Assembly: GCA_035656095.1 (NCBI GenBank)
Contig: DASRTE010000192.1
Coordinates: 4,137-68,136, forward strand
DNA: 64,000 bases
From: DASRTE01 sp035656095
Lineage (GTDB): Bacteria; Actinomycetota; Actinomycetes; Jiangellales; Jiangellaceae
Direction: 5' to 3'
The stretch's first letter is position 1. Each line of letters begins with the position of its first letter. Of this stretch, positions 8,367 through 17,656 are shown one piece after another. The position numbers and the translations under genes were made by a program. Below the pieces are notes generated by a model, which worked only from the letters and a program-made list of their open reading frames with translations, ran no database searches and was not told where the DNA came from.

Positions 8367-9500
8367 TCAGCCTTCCGATACCAGGAGCGGCACGAGCATC
8401 TCGTCGGCGGTGAGCGCACCATGCAGGCCGATCAACGACGCCTCGATCGGGAAGACGCTGCGCATCTCGACGGCGCAGTCGCCCCCCACCGAGGCGACCA
8501 CGTCGCCGATGCGGTCGAGCACCCGCGCCTCGACGGCACCGAACCAGCCCGCGGTGACGGCATCCTCGCGTGAGAACACGTCGGCGCGCCCACCGAGGAC
8601 ACTTCGCCACCGGACGAGCACGTCGTTCTCCGCGCCGGGTTCGGTGTAGACGTGCCGGAACCTGGCCTCCCCACCGACCAGGGCGACGCCGTCGCGCAGC
8701 TCCGGGAGGTCGTCGACGTCCACCCTGCTGTCGGGCCCGACGTCGACCATGCCGTGGTCGGCAGTGACGACCAGGGCCGTGCCGGGCGGCAGCGACTCGT
8801 CCAGCTCCTCGGCGAACCGGTCGACGATGGCCAGCTGGTGCCGCCAGGCCGCCGACGCGCAGCCTGCCTTGTGTCCGGTGAAGTCGAGGTCACCGTCGTA
8901 GACGTAGACCAGGGCCGGTTCCTCGGCGGCGCCGACCGCCGCGGCCGCGACCCGCTCGCCCAGGCTGTCGGCGCCTCGGAAGCCAGGGCCGCGCAGCCCC
9001 ACCGTCGTCAGACCCGACGTGCGGAACCGGCGCTGACCGACGATCGTGACCGCCACCCCCGCGCGGCCGGCCCGCTCGAAGACCGTGGGATGCGGTTGGT
9101 AGGCCACCGGGTCGACCGACGGGTTCCACTTGAGGGCGTTCAGCAGCTCCGTCGTCCCCGGCAGCCGTGTCGTGTAGCCGAGAACGCCGTGGCGCCCCGG
9201 CGGCAGGCCGGTGCCGAAGCTGGTCAGGCTGGTCGCCGTCGTCGTCGGGCTGCCAACGGTGATGGCCCGCCCGGACAGGGACGCCAGGAACGGGGCCTGC
9301 GCCTGGTGCGACCGCAACAGGTTCCAGCCGAGACCGTCGATCAGCAGGACGCAGTACCGCCGGGCGGGCGGCAGTCCGAGCAGATCGTGCTCGCCGGTGA
9401 CGCCGAGTGCGCCCAGCACGGAGGGCAGGAGATCGGTCAGCGACGCCTCGCCGTAGCGCGGCAGGACCAGTGCGTCGGAGGGCTGCCCGAGCCGGCTCAC
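8367..9500 (-). CDS. Alkaline phosphatase superfamily protein (nucleotide pyrophosphatase/phosphodiesterase type)
   Basis: A 377-residue protein with the metal-site motifs of type I phosphodiesterases: YCVLLIDGLGWN for the first Asp, TTTATSLTSFGTG holding the nucleophilic Thr/Ser region, and VVTADHGMVDV plus the later histidines near the C-terminus. No signal peptide is evident, so it probably acts in the cytoplasm on a phosphodiester or nucleotide substrate. The GTG start at 9500 overlaps the DUF5998 stop by 4 bp (GTGA); the longer open frame upstream lies inside that gene. In actinobacteria this gene habitually sits beside DUF5998 and the GNAT/acyl-CoA-synthetase gene, as here. Confidence 0.87.
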   Translation of the reverse strand: MSRLGQPSDALVLPRYGEASLTDLLPSVLGALGVTGEHDLLGLPPARRYCVLLIDGLGWNLLRSHQAQAPFLASLSGRAITVGSPTTTATSLTSFGTGLPPGRHGVLGYTTRLPGTTELLNALKWNPSVDPVAYQPHPTVFERAGRAGVAVTIVGQRRFRTSGLTTVGLRGPGFRGADSLGERVAAAAVGAAEEPALVYVYDGDLDFTGHKAGCASAAWRHQLAIVDRFAEELDESLPPGTALVVTADHGMVDVGPDSRVDVDDLPELRDGVALVGGEARFRHVYTEPGAENDVLVRWRSVLGGRADVFSREDAVTAGWFGAVEARVLDRIGDVVASVGGDCAVEMRSVFPIEASLIGLHGALTADEMLVPLLVSEG

Positions 9501-10078
9501 CGCACCTGCACGGTTGCCGCCGAGAGCGTCCGGGCGAAGGTGAGCATGTCCTCGACCCGGCTCCCCCCGTCGGCAGCCTCGCTGACCCGCAACGAGAAGT
9601 CGTCGGAGGTGAGCGCACCGGTGTAGCCGTGGTCGGCCTCGCAGTCGGGGTCGCCGCAACCGGCCGGCTCGAGATCGACCCGGCTCATCGCTCCCCAGCC
9701 CACCGTGAGCACGACCTCGCGGGCCGGGTCTCCGGTCTGGTACGACGCCGGCGAGGTGACCGTGCGGCTGACCACGACGGACGAGACCCGGTCGAGCGGC
9801 ACGGCCTCCGTGGAGGTCGTGGCGTACGGCAGTGGGTGGCTCTCGTCCGACGGGTACTCGTCGGTGTGCCCGACCACGAGGCGGGTCGGCGTGAGCACGA
9901 GGACGCTGACGTGGCGACGTAGCTCGTCGCGGTCGAAGTGGGGTTCGTGGTGCACGACGTAGGAGTGGACGGGCTCGCCCGCCAGCGCGGTCTCGAGGGT
10001 GTCCGCGACCAGGTTGGGGTAGTAGCCCGCCTGCTGGATGGCCAGGCGAAGCCCATCACGGGTGCCGGTGTCCGCCAT
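9497..10078 (-). CDS. DUF5998 family protein
   Basis: A 193-residue soluble protein of the actinobacterial DUF5998 family, function unknown. It begins MADTGTRDGLRLAIQQAGYYPNL and holds a conserved CGDPDCEADHGYTG segment (about residues 141-154), whose Cys/His residues could bind a metal. It lies between the GNAT/acyl-CoA-synthetase gene (21 bp upstream) and the phosphodiesterase gene (4-bp overlap), so the three form an operon transcribed leftward. Constant association with the phosphodiesterase suggests a joint function, which remains an inference. Confidence 0.85.
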   Translation of the reverse strand: MADTGTRDGLRLAIQQAGYYPNLVADTLETALAGEPVHSYVVHHEPHFDRDELRRHVSVLVLTPTRLVVGHTDEYPSDESHPLPYATTSTEAVPLDRVSSVVVSRTVTSPASYQTGDPAREVVLTVGWGAMSRVDLEPAGCGDPDCEADHGYTGALTSDDFSLRVSEAADGGSRVEDMLTFARTLSAATVQVR

Positions 10079-10099
10079 GGCCTCATCCTTGCACGCGGG

Positions 10100-12766
10100 T
10101 CAGGCCAACCGCCTCGTGTACCAGGTCGATCGGGGGTCCGGAGTCGCCACGTGGGCGGACGCGTTGACGACGGCGAGTCCCTCCGTTCCCACGAGCACAG
10201 GCCCGAGCTCGACGTCGGCGACCTCGGGAAGGTCGTCGATGAGCCGGGAGACGCGGTGCAGGAGGTCCTCGACCGCCCGCACGTCCGCCATCGCTCCCCC
10301 GCGGTAGCCGAGCAGCAGGGGCGCCGCCTTGATCTCCCGCACCATCGCGGCGGCGTCGACGTCGGTCAACGGCGGAATCCGGTACGAGCGGTCACCGAGC
10401 AACTCGGTCGTCACGCCGGACACCCCGAACGACACCACGGGGCCGAACAGCGCGTCCTCCTGGGCCCGGACGGTCACGGGGACGCCCGGCGGTGCCATCG
10501 GCTGTACGACGCACCCGGCCGTGGCCGGATCCGTAAGCGTGCGGCACATGGTGGCCCACGCGTCGCGCATCTCGTCGGGGGTGTCGATGTTGCGCCAGAC
10601 GTCGGCGAGATCGGGGCGGTGGCGCAGGTGCGGTGCGGTCGCCTTGAGCACCACGGTCCACCCCAGCCGCTCACCGGCCCGAACGGCGTCGTCGACCGTC
10701 GCCACGGGCACCATCTCCAGCAAGGTGATCCCGTAGCTCGCCAGCAGTTCCGACAGGGCCGGCCCTTCGAGTGGGCCACCACCGGGTCGCCCCGCACGTT
10801 CGGCGGCGACCAGCTTCCGGGCGGTCTCGGCATCGCATCCGTCGATCACCGGCACGTCACCCCGTGGCCGGACCCGCCACTGCGCGTACGACGTCACGTG
10901 CGCCAGCGCCCGTGCCGCCTCTTCCGGTGACGGATAGGACGGCACCGATCCACGGCCCGGGACGCCGCGGTCGTCGAGCAGGCGCAACGCCTCCGGCACG
11001 CCCCCGCTGCCGAGGAACGTGGTCACCACCGGCTTGGTGCCGGGTGCGGCCACGGCCGCCAGCACGCGGGCCACCTCCTCGGCCCGGCCGGACTCCAGGG
11101 TCGGCACATACACCACCACGACCGAGTCGACGCCGGGGTCGTCGACGAGTCGGGTGAGCGCCTGCTCGAAGTCGGCCGCGGTGGCCCTGGGACCGAGGTC
11201 GTCCGGCGCTCCGACGACCTCAAGGCCCGCGGCAGCGGCCGCATCCGCCGCGAGAAGTCCCAACGAGTCGGAGTTGCCGACCACGGCGACTCTCGGTCCC
11301 GCCGGCAGCGGCTGGAGGGCGAGCGCCTGCGCGACGTCGAACATCTCGGCCAGCGTGTCGACGCGGATCACGCCGGACTGACGGAACATGGCGTCGAGCG
11401 CGGCGACCGGTGTGTCGGTGACGCGCACGGTGTGCCCGAGCGGCACGCCCTGCGTCGACCGCCCGCTCTTCACGGCGACCACCGGTTTCTCGGCCGCGAC
11501 CATGCGAGCGAGGCGAGCGAACTTGCGTGGGTTGCCCAGCGACTCGAGATAGAGCAGCACGACCTCGGTGGCCGGGTCGTCGTACCAGTACTGGAGCAGG
11601 TCGTTGCCCGACACGTCGGCCCGGTTTCCCGCAGAGACGAACGTCGACAGGCCCAGACCGCGCGCCGCCACGGCTTCGAGGATGGCGATGCCCAGAGCAC
11701 CGGACTGGGAGAAGAATCCCACCCGGCCCGGCGGCGGCACGACCGGCGCCATCGACGCGTTGAGTGAGTACGCGGGATCGGTGTTGACGATCCCCAGGCA
11801 GTTGGGCCCGACGACGCGCATGCCGTGCGACCGCGCGATGCGGACCAGTTCGCCCTGCCGTTCCCGGCCGTCCGGGCCGGTCTCGGCGAAGCCGGCAGAC
11901 ACGACCACCAGCCCCTTCACCCCTCGCGCCGCACAGTCGAGCACCACATCCGCCACGGCATCGGCGGGCACTGCCACCAGGGCGAGATCGACCTCGCCCG
12001 GCACGTCGCGGACGGTCGGGTAGGCCGGCACGCCGGACACCGCCGTGGCGTCCGGGTTGACCGCGTACACCGGACCGGTGAAGCCGCCGCGGACCAGGTT
12101 CCGCACCAGCGCGTGCCCGACCTTGTCCCGCGACCGGCTGGCCCCGATCACCGCGACCGAGCGTGGGGTGAGCAGCCGCTGGATCGAGCGGGCCTCCGCT
12201 CGGTGCTCGCGGGCGGTCATCACATCGATCGAGTCGTCGGTCGGGCGGATCTCGAACTCGACGTGGACGATGCCGTCGGTCAGCCGGCTGGCAATCGTGT
12301 AACCGGCCTCGCTGAAGACGGTGATCATCTTGTGGTTGTGAGGCAGTACCTCGGCGACGAATCTGCCGATGCCACGCTCGCGGGCGGCTTGGGCCAGGTG
12401 CTCGAGCAGGACGCTGCCGACGCCTCGGCCCTGGTGATCGTCTTCGACCAGGAAGGCGACCTCAGCCTGGCCCGCGTCGATCCGCTCGTATCGGCCCACG
12501 GCGATCATCTCGTCGCCGATCAGCACGATGAGCGCGACCCGGTCGGTGTGGTCGACCTGGGTGAAGGTCTCCACGTCCCGGGGGGACAGCGTCGGATACG
12601 GGACGAAGAACCGGAAGTACTTCGAATCGTCGCTGACCCGCCCGTAGAACTCGACCAAGCGGTCGGCGTCGTCGGGACGGATCGGCCTCAGGTGTGCCGT
12701 CGCCCCGTCGGACAGCACGACGTCGGCCTCCCAGTGCGCCGGGTACGGCGCGACGGGCCCGTCCAC
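10100..12766 (-). CDS. GNAT acetyltransferase fused to NDP-forming acyl-CoA synthetase
   Basis: An 888-residue fusion. Residues 15-175 form a GNAT domain with the acetyl-CoA loop EDDHQGRGVGSVLLEHL. The rest is an ADP-forming acyl-CoA synthetase: a CoA-binding Rossmann domain (PRSVAVIGASRSRDKVGHAL), two succinyl-CoA-ligase-like domains (GRVGFFSQSGALGIA) and an ATP-grasp module near the C-terminus (ELLASYGITLLEMVPVA…WTVVLKA). Relatives include protein lysine acetyltransferases that modify acyl-CoA synthetases in response to CoA status; here GNAT is N-terminal. The GTG start has TACTGT 7 nt upstream, so the mRNA is probably leaderless. Confidence 0.92.
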   Translation of the reverse strand: MDGPVAPYPAHWEADVVLSDGATAHLRPIRPDDADRLVEFYGRVSDDSKYFRFFVPYPTLSPRDVETFTQVDHTDRVALIVLIGDEMIAVGRYERIDAGQAEVAFLVEDDHQGRGVGSVLLEHLAQAARERGIGRFVAEVLPHNHKMITVFSEAGYTIASRLTDGIVHVEFEIRPTDDSIDVMTAREHRAEARSIQRLLTPRSVAVIGASRSRDKVGHALVRNLVRGGFTGPVYAVNPDATAVSGVPAYPTVRDVPGEVDLALVAVPADAVADVVLDCAARGVKGLVVVSAGFAETGPDGRERQGELVRIARSHGMRVVGPNCLGIVNTDPAYSLNASMAPVVPPPGRVGFFSQSGALGIAILEAVAARGLGLSTFVSAGNRADVSGNDLLQYWYDDPATEVVLLYLESLGNPRKFARLARMVAAEKPVVAVKSGRSTQGVPLGHTVRVTDTPVAALDAMFRQSGVIRVDTLAEMFDVAQALALQPLPAGPRVAVVGNSDSLGLLAADAAAAAGLEVVGAPDDLGPRATAADFEQALTRLVDDPGVDSVVVVYVPTLESGRAEEVARVLAAVAAPGTKPVVTTFLGSGGVPEALRLLDDRGVPGRGSVPSYPSPEEAARALAHVTSYAQWRVRPRGDVPVIDGCDAETARKLVAAERAGRPGGGPLEGPALSELLASYGITLLEMVPVATVDDAVRAGERLGWTVVLKATAPHLRHRPDLADVWRNIDTPDEMRDAWATMCRTLTDPATAGCVVQPMAPPGVPVTVRAQEDALFGPVVSFGVSGVTTELLGDRSYRIPPLTDVDAAAMVREIKAAPLLLGYRGGAMADVRAVEDLLHRVSRLIDDLPEVADVELGPVLVGTEGLAVVNASAHVATPDPRSTWYTRRLA

Positions 12767-12773
12767 GGCACCG

Positions 12774-12779
12774 ACAGTA
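12774..12779 (-). promoter_or_regulatory. -10 box TACTGT before the GNAT/acyl-CoA-synthetase gene
   Basis: On the minus strand TACTGT is followed by 7 nt and the GTG start at 12766, a leaderless arrangement. It would drive the three-gene operon ending with the phosphodiesterase. Confidence 0.5.
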
Positions 12780-12802
12780 GCCGCTCGGCTCCGGTCCCGA
12801 GG

Positions 12803-13516
12803 TCAGCTGTCGGCGGCGACACCCGTGAGCCGGCAGGCCTCGGCCCAGGCCGTCCCGGCGAACCGTTGCGGGCGGTCGGTCGGCGGCTGGGTCCTCACCG
12901 CAACCGCGTCGATCGCCTGGACGAGGACTTCGCGAAGCCTGTCGTCCGGGTCGGGTACGCATGACCGCGCGATGCCGTCCACGGCGCACCGGACCGCATG
13001 CGGAGCCGCACGGCGCCGGAAGCCCTTGAGGCGGGTGCCGATGTCGCCGGTGAAGCTCTGCGCCCATTCGGCCGCGTGCGGAACCTCCTCCAGCACCCGG
13101 CGGCTCTCGTCGTGCAGGCTGCCCGCCGGTCGTCCGTCGAGCTCGGCCAGCACCCGCTCGCACACCAGCACCGACACCGCCATGACCCGCTGCCGTTCGG
13201 CCGACACGACCGGCAGAGCCAGCCTCGACGAGCGCAGTGCGATCAGCGCGTCGACGTGAGGATCGTCACTGGTCAGCCCGATCACGGAGGGAATCAGCCC
13301 GGCGAGGCTCGGCCGGGCCTCGTCCGAGGTGTAGTCGTTGACCAGCCGGGCGACGCTGGCCAGCAGCGCATGGGTGCAGTCGGGATGGTCGCTCCAGCGC
13401 TCACCGGCCAGGTAGGACGCCAGCTCCATGAAGCACGCGCCCTTGCGCGGATTGCGGTGCTTGCCCCGCGACAGCATCGGGAGCATCTCGGGCACGTGGT
13501 TCTCGTCGGTCGACAT
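12803..13516 (-). CDS. Conserved hypothetical protein divergent from parC
   Basis: A 237-residue, mainly helical soluble protein starting MSTDENHVPEMLPMLSRGKH. It has several cysteines and histidines (GACFMELASYLAGERWSDHPDC, DCTHALLASVARLVNDYTSD) but no motif I can name. The segment around WSDHPDCTHALLA is typical of an actinobacterial protein of unknown function found beside topoisomerase genes. The ATG at 13516 is chosen because the conserved-looking sequence starts there; upstream codons in frame run into the parC promoter region. It is transcribed away from parC across a 169-bp gap. Confidence 0.7.
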   Translation of the reverse strand: MSTDENHVPEMLPMLSRGKHRNPRKGACFMELASYLAGERWSDHPDCTHALLASVARLVNDYTSDEARPSLAGLIPSVIGLTSDDPHVDALIALRSSRLALPVVSAERQRVMAVSVLVCERVLAELDGRPAGSLHDESRRVLEEVPHAAEWAQSFTGDIGTRLKGFRRRAAPHAVRCAVDGIARSCVPDPDDRLREVLVQAIDAVAVRTQPPTDRPQRFAGTAWAEACRLTGVAADS

Positions 13517-13685
13517 GACGCGTCTCCCAGGATCGCCAGACCTGATGCGACCAGTCTGCGCCCCGACCGGCCTCCACGCCACTGTCCACGAGCCGCACCT
13601 CGTCGCGGGTCGGTCCGCGCCGGTCCGAACTCGGCGGGCCAGAATGGGCCACGACCCCCCGACCGCCGTGAGGAGCATCGCCGCG

Positions 13686-16133
13686 ATGGCCCGCCGCACG
13701 ACCAGGAACCCACCGCCCGAAGACGTCGAGGAGACCATTCTCGACGTCGACGTTGCCGAGGAGATGCGCGGCAGCTTCCTCGAGTACGCCTACTCGGTCA
13801 TCTACTCGCGCGCCATCCCGGACGCTCGCGACGGCCTCAAGCCGGTGCAGCGGCGGATCCTGTTCCAGATGAACGAGATGGGACTGCGCCCCGACCGCGC
13901 GCACGTCAAATGCGGCCGGGTGGTCGGCGACGTCATGGGCAAGCTCCATCCCCACGGCGACGGCGCCATCTACGACACGCTCGTGCGGATGGCCCAGCCC
14001 TGGGCGATGCGCGTCCCACTGGTCGACGGGCACGGCAATTATGGATCCTTGGACGACGGTCCGGCTGCCTACCGGTACACCGAGTGCCGGCTGGCGGAAC
14101 CGGCCACGCTGCTCACGGCGTCGCTCGACGAGGACGTCGTCGACATGGTCCCCAACTACGACGGCACCTACGAGCAACCCGAGGTGCTGCCGGCCGCGTT
14201 CCCGAACCTGCTGGTCAACGGGGCCAGCGGGATCGCCGTCGGCATGGCCACCAACATGCCGCCGCACAACCTCGGCGAGGTGATCGAGGCTGCACGGCAC
14301 CTGCTCGCCCACCCCGATGCCACCCTCGACGACCTGATGCGCTTCGTACCGGGGCCGGACCTACCCACCGGCGGCCGGATCATCGGCCTCGACGGTGTCC
14401 GCGAGGCCTACGAGACCGGGCGCGGCTCGTTCCGCACGCGGGCGGCGGCACGGATCGAGAACATCACCGCCCGCCGTCAGGGCATCGTGATCACCGAGCT
14501 TCCCTACGCCGTCGGCCCCGAGCGGGTCCGCGAGCGGATCGCCGATCTCGTGCGCAGCAAGAAGCTCCTCGGTGTCAACGACGTCGAGGACTACACCGAC
14601 CGCAACACGGGCCTGCGTCTCGTGGTCGAGCTCAAGAGCGGCTTCGTCCCCGAGGCCGTGCTCGAACAGCTCTACCGGCTCACTCCCCTCGAGGACTCGT
14701 TCTCGATCAACAACGTCGCCCTGGTCGACGGTCAACCTCGGACGTTGGGCCTGCGCGAGCTCCTCGAGGTCTTCGTGACGCACCGCCTCGCCGTGGTCCG
14801 TCGTCGGTCCGAGCACCGCCGGAACAAGCACCGGGACCGGCTTCACCTGGTCGAGGGCCTGCTCGTCGCGCTGCTCGACATCGACGAGGTCATTCAGGTC
14901 ATCCGGACCTCCGACGACGCCACGGTCGCGCGCGACCGCCTGATGACGGTTTTCGACCTGTCCGAGGTCCAGGCCCGGTACATCCTGGACACCCCGCTGC
15001 GCCGGCTGACCAGGTACGACCGGCTCGAGCTCGAGGGTGAGGGCGAGACACTGCGGCGCGCCATCGCCGAGCTGACCGAGATCCTCGAGGATCCGGCCGC
15101 GATGCGGCAGCTGGTCTCCGACGAGTTGGCGGACGTCGCCGCCGCCCACGCCACGCCCCGCCGCACGGTCCTGCTGGAGTCGGCCGGTCAACCCGCCGTG
15201 GCTGTCACGGCCGCGCTCGAGGTGTCCGACGACCCGTGCCGGGTCCTGCTGTCGTCAACCGGGTTGCTGGCGCGCACGACGTCGGTGGACCCACTGCCGT
15301 CCGGCGGAAAACGGGCGAAGCACGACGTCGTCATCTCGGCCGTCGAGGCCACGGCTCGCGGTCACATCGGAGTGGTCACCAGCGCCGGCCGGCTGGTGCG
15401 GATGCCCGTGCTCGACCTGCCGGCTCTGCCGCCGACCGCACAGGCGCCGTCGCTGGCCGGTGGCGCCCCGCTCACCGAGTTCCTGGAACTGGACCGCGAC
15501 GAGAGGGCCCTGTGCCTGACCTCGCTCGACCCTGGCTCCCCCGGCCTCGCGCTCGGCACCGAGCGCGGCGTCGTCAAGCGAGTGGTGCCCGACCACCCGG
15601 CCAACAAGGACGCCTGGGAGATCGCCCGGCTCGACGACGGTGACCCGGTCGTGGGAGCCGTCGAGCTGCGCGCGGGCGACGAGGATCTCGTCTTCGTCAC
15701 CTCCGACGCCCAGCTACTGCGCTTCAGCGCTGCGACGGTGCGGCCACAGGGGCGCGCCGGCGGGGGGATTGCCGGAGTGCGGCTCGCCGCCGGGGCTCGA
15801 GTGATCCACTTCGGGGCGGTCGGCACCGGCAGCGAGGCGGTTGTGGTGACCGTCGCCGGCTCGTCCACGGCCCTGCCGGGCACCCAGCCGGGCACGGTGA
15901 AGGTCACCCCGTACCGGTACTACCCCGCCAAGGGCCGGGCCACCGGTGGTGTCCGTTGCCACCGCTTCCTTCGGGGCGAGGACACTCTGCTGCTGGCATG
16001 GGCCGGTGGGTCGCCACCGAGGGCCGCCGCCGGGAGCGGGGTGCCCATTGCGCTGCCCGAGGCCACCGGACGACGCGACGGCTCCGGGACGCCCGCTCCG
16101 CAGGCCATCGCCGCGGTCAGCGGTCCCGTGTGA
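13686..16133 (+). CDS. parC: DNA topoisomerase IV / second gyrase subunit A
   Basis: An 815-residue type IIA topoisomerase A subunit that cuts and passes DNA together with the ParE-like subunit at 19901-22045. The N-terminal domain has SVIYSRAIPDARDGLKPVQRR, KCGRVVGDVMGKLHPHGD and RYTE, with the DNA-attacking tyrosine at residue 131. The C-terminal beta-pinwheel is present, but the QRRGGKG gyrase box is replaced by a weak QGRAGGGI, which argues for decatenase (topo IV) rather than supercoiling activity. The ATG at 13686 has GGAG 11 nt upstream. Streptomyces has a comparable gyrA2/gyrB2/hrdB neighbourhood. Confidence 0.93.
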   Translation: MARRTTRNPPPEDVEETILDVDVAEEMRGSFLEYAYSVIYSRAIPDARDGLKPVQRRILFQMNEMGLRPDRAHVKCGRVVGDVMGKLHPHGDGAIYDTLVRMAQPWAMRVPLVDGHGNYGSLDDGPAAYRYTECRLAEPATLLTASLDEDVVDMVPNYDGTYEQPEVLPAAFPNLLVNGASGIAVGMATNMPPHNLGEVIEAARHLLAHPDATLDDLMRFVPGPDLPTGGRIIGLDGVREAYETGRGSFRTRAAARIENITARRQGIVITELPYAVGPERVRERIADLVRSKKLLGVNDVEDYTDRNTGLRLVVELKSGFVPEAVLEQLYRLTPLEDSFSINNVALVDGQPRTLGLRELLEVFVTHRLAVVRRRSEHRRNKHRDRLHLVEGLLVALLDIDEVIQVIRTSDDATVARDRLMTVFDLSEVQARYILDTPLRRLTRYDRLELEGEGETLRRAIAELTEILEDPAAMRQLVSDELADVAAAHATPRRTVLLESAGQPAVAVTAALEVSDDPCRVLLSSTGLLARTTSVDPLPSGGKRAKHDVVISAVEATARGHIGVVTSAGRLVRMPVLDLPALPPTAQAPSLAGGAPLTEFLELDRDERALCLTSLDPGSPGLALGTERGVVKRVVPDHPANKDAWEIARLDDGDPVVGAVELRAGDEDLVFVTSDAQLLRFSAATVRPQGRAGGGIAGVRLAAGARVIHFGAVGTGSEAVVVTVAGSSTALPGTQPGTVKVTPYRYYPAKGRATGGVRCHRFLRGEDTLLLAWAGGSPPRAAAGSGVPIALPEATGRRDGSGTPAPQAIAAVSGPV

Positions 16134-16150
16134 GGCCGCTGCAGATACCG

Positions 16151-16615
16151 TCACCGGCTGAGGTAGTCGGACACCCGGCGCTCCATCTCTTCCGGGCTGA
16201 CGTCCTCGACGTGCTGACCCAGTCCCCACTGGTGGCCGAACGGGTCCTCGATGCGCCCGCCCTTGTCGCCGTAGAACTGGAGCTCCAGCGGGAAGATCTG
16301 CGTGGCTCCGGCGGCGATGGCCCGCTCCCACATCACGTCGACGTCTTCGGTGTAGATGAACATCACCGCGGTCGTGGCACCGGCAGTCCGCGGCGACCGG
16401 GTCGGTGACTCGGGAGACTCGTCGGAGAGCATGACGATGGTGTCACCGATCCGGATCTCGGCGTGTGCCACCCTGCCGTCGGGCCCGGTCATCCTGGGCG
16501 CGGTCTCGACGGCTGCGAAGGCGCGCGTGTAGAACTCGATGGCTTCGGCGCAGGGGCTGACCGTCAGCGATGGCGTCACCGAACCGTACTGTTCCGGCAC
16601 CGGGTCGACAGGCAC
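16151..16615 (-). CDS. VOC family protein (PhnB/glyoxalase-like)
   Basis: A 154-residue vicinal-oxygen-chelate protein with the paired beta-alpha-beta-beta-beta modules: SVTPSLTVSPCAEAIEFYTRAF at the start and DPFGHQWGLGQHVEDVSPEE near the end, typical of the PhnB-like subgroup. These proteins bind a metal and act in detoxification or antibiotic binding; substrate unknown. The ATG start follows GGAAGGAGCGCCC. It is convergent with parC at 17 bp, and a second VOC gene lies 33 bp upstream on the same strand, so both may be one transcript. Confidence 0.85.
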   Translation of the reverse strand: MPVDPVPEQYGSVTPSLTVSPCAEAIEFYTRAFAAVETAPRMTGPDGRVAHAEIRIGDTIVMLSDESPESPTRSPRTAGATTAVMFIYTEDVDVMWERAIAAGATQIFPLELQFYGDKGGRIEDPFGHQWGLGQHVEDVSPEEMERRVSDYLSR

Positions 16616-16648
16616 GATGGGCGCTCCTTCCGTGTCGTCGCATCGACG

Positions 16649-17524
16649 CTACGCCCCCGAGGGCTCGTCGGGTTTGTAGGTGTTGACCGTGAACACCCCG
16701 CCCTGCGGATCACTCAACACCGCGGCCCTGACCGGACCGGCATCGAACGGCGGCGTCACGACCCGGCCGCCGAGCTCGACCGCCGTGGCCGCGACGGCGT
16801 CGCAGTCGGCGACCGAGAACGTCACACCCCAGTGCGACGGGACGTCGTCGGCGAACCGGTCGCCGGTCATCGGCTGCATCCATGCGATGCAATCCGAGAA
16901 GCCCGGTGGCGCGCCATGCTCGGCATGCCGGTGCCGCAGCTGTGGATCGAACCGCTCGAGGAAGTCGGCGTACCCCGGAAGCCGGACCATGGTCGACTCG
17001 CCGAACCCCATGTCGAGCGTGTCGGTCTCCCACCCGAACACCGACGCGTAGAAGGCCTTCGCGCGGTCGATGTCACGAGTGTTGAGGTCGCTCCAGTTCC
17101 ACGCGCCGGGCTCGTTGACAGCCTCGGCACCCCGGTGAGTTCCCGCCTGCCACAGGCAGAACACCGCGCCGGACGGGTCGGCACACGCCGCCATCCGCCC
17201 GGCGTCGACGAGGTCGAACGGCTCGGTGATCACCAGACCTCCGGCTGCCCTCACCAGTGCGGCCGTGTCGTCGGCGTCGTCCACCCAGATGTAGGTGTTC
17301 CAGACCGGTACGGGCGGACCGACCTCCGGCTGGGACGAGACTGCGGCGACATCGCGTCCGCCCAGTCGGGCGACGAAGTACCGGCCCGGCGCGTAGGCCG
17401 GCATGCGGTCCTCGAACTGCCACCCGAACACACCACGGTAGAAGTTCACGGCGGCCTGCGGGTCGGGCTGCACGGTGTCGACCCAGCACGGAACTCCAGG
17501 CGGGTATCCATCTCGTCTCACCAT
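16649..17524 (-). CDS. Two-domain VOC family protein
   Basis: A 291-residue protein with two tandem glyoxalase-like domains: PCWVDTVQPDPQAAVNFYRG (first, residues about 11-125) and WNWSDLNTRDIDRAKAFYAS (second, about 150-285). Each shows the FYxxVFGW signature of this subgroup (FYRGVFGWQFED, FYASVFGWETDT). Proteins of this type are annotated as glyoxalase/bleomycin-resistance or hydroxylase-like; no substrate can be assigned. The ATG at 17524 opens MVRRDGYPPG and is preceded by GGAGGGGG. It is divergent from the sucrase/ferredoxin-like gene. Confidence 0.87.
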   Translation of the reverse strand: MVRRDGYPPGVPCWVDTVQPDPQAAVNFYRGVFGWQFEDRMPAYAPGRYFVARLGGRDVAAVSSQPEVGPPVPVWNTYIWVDDADDTAALVRAAGGLVITEPFDLVDAGRMAACADPSGAVFCLWQAGTHRGAEAVNEPGAWNWSDLNTRDIDRAKAFYASVFGWETDTLDMGFGESTMVRLPGYADFLERFDPQLRHRHAEHGAPPGFSDCIAWMQPMTGDRFADDVPSHWGVTFSVADCDAVAATAVELGGRVVTPPFDAGPVRAAVLSDPQGGVFTVNTYKPDEPSGA

Positions 17525-17656
17525 GTGCGACCCCCTCCTCACGGCGTCACGCGCACCGTATCGATGCGCACCGACATTGTTCTGCGGGCGCGAGTCCGGG
17601 TCGGGCGCCCCTGGAAGACCTTCGCCTGGCAGGCTGCGAGCCATGTGCGCGGATCC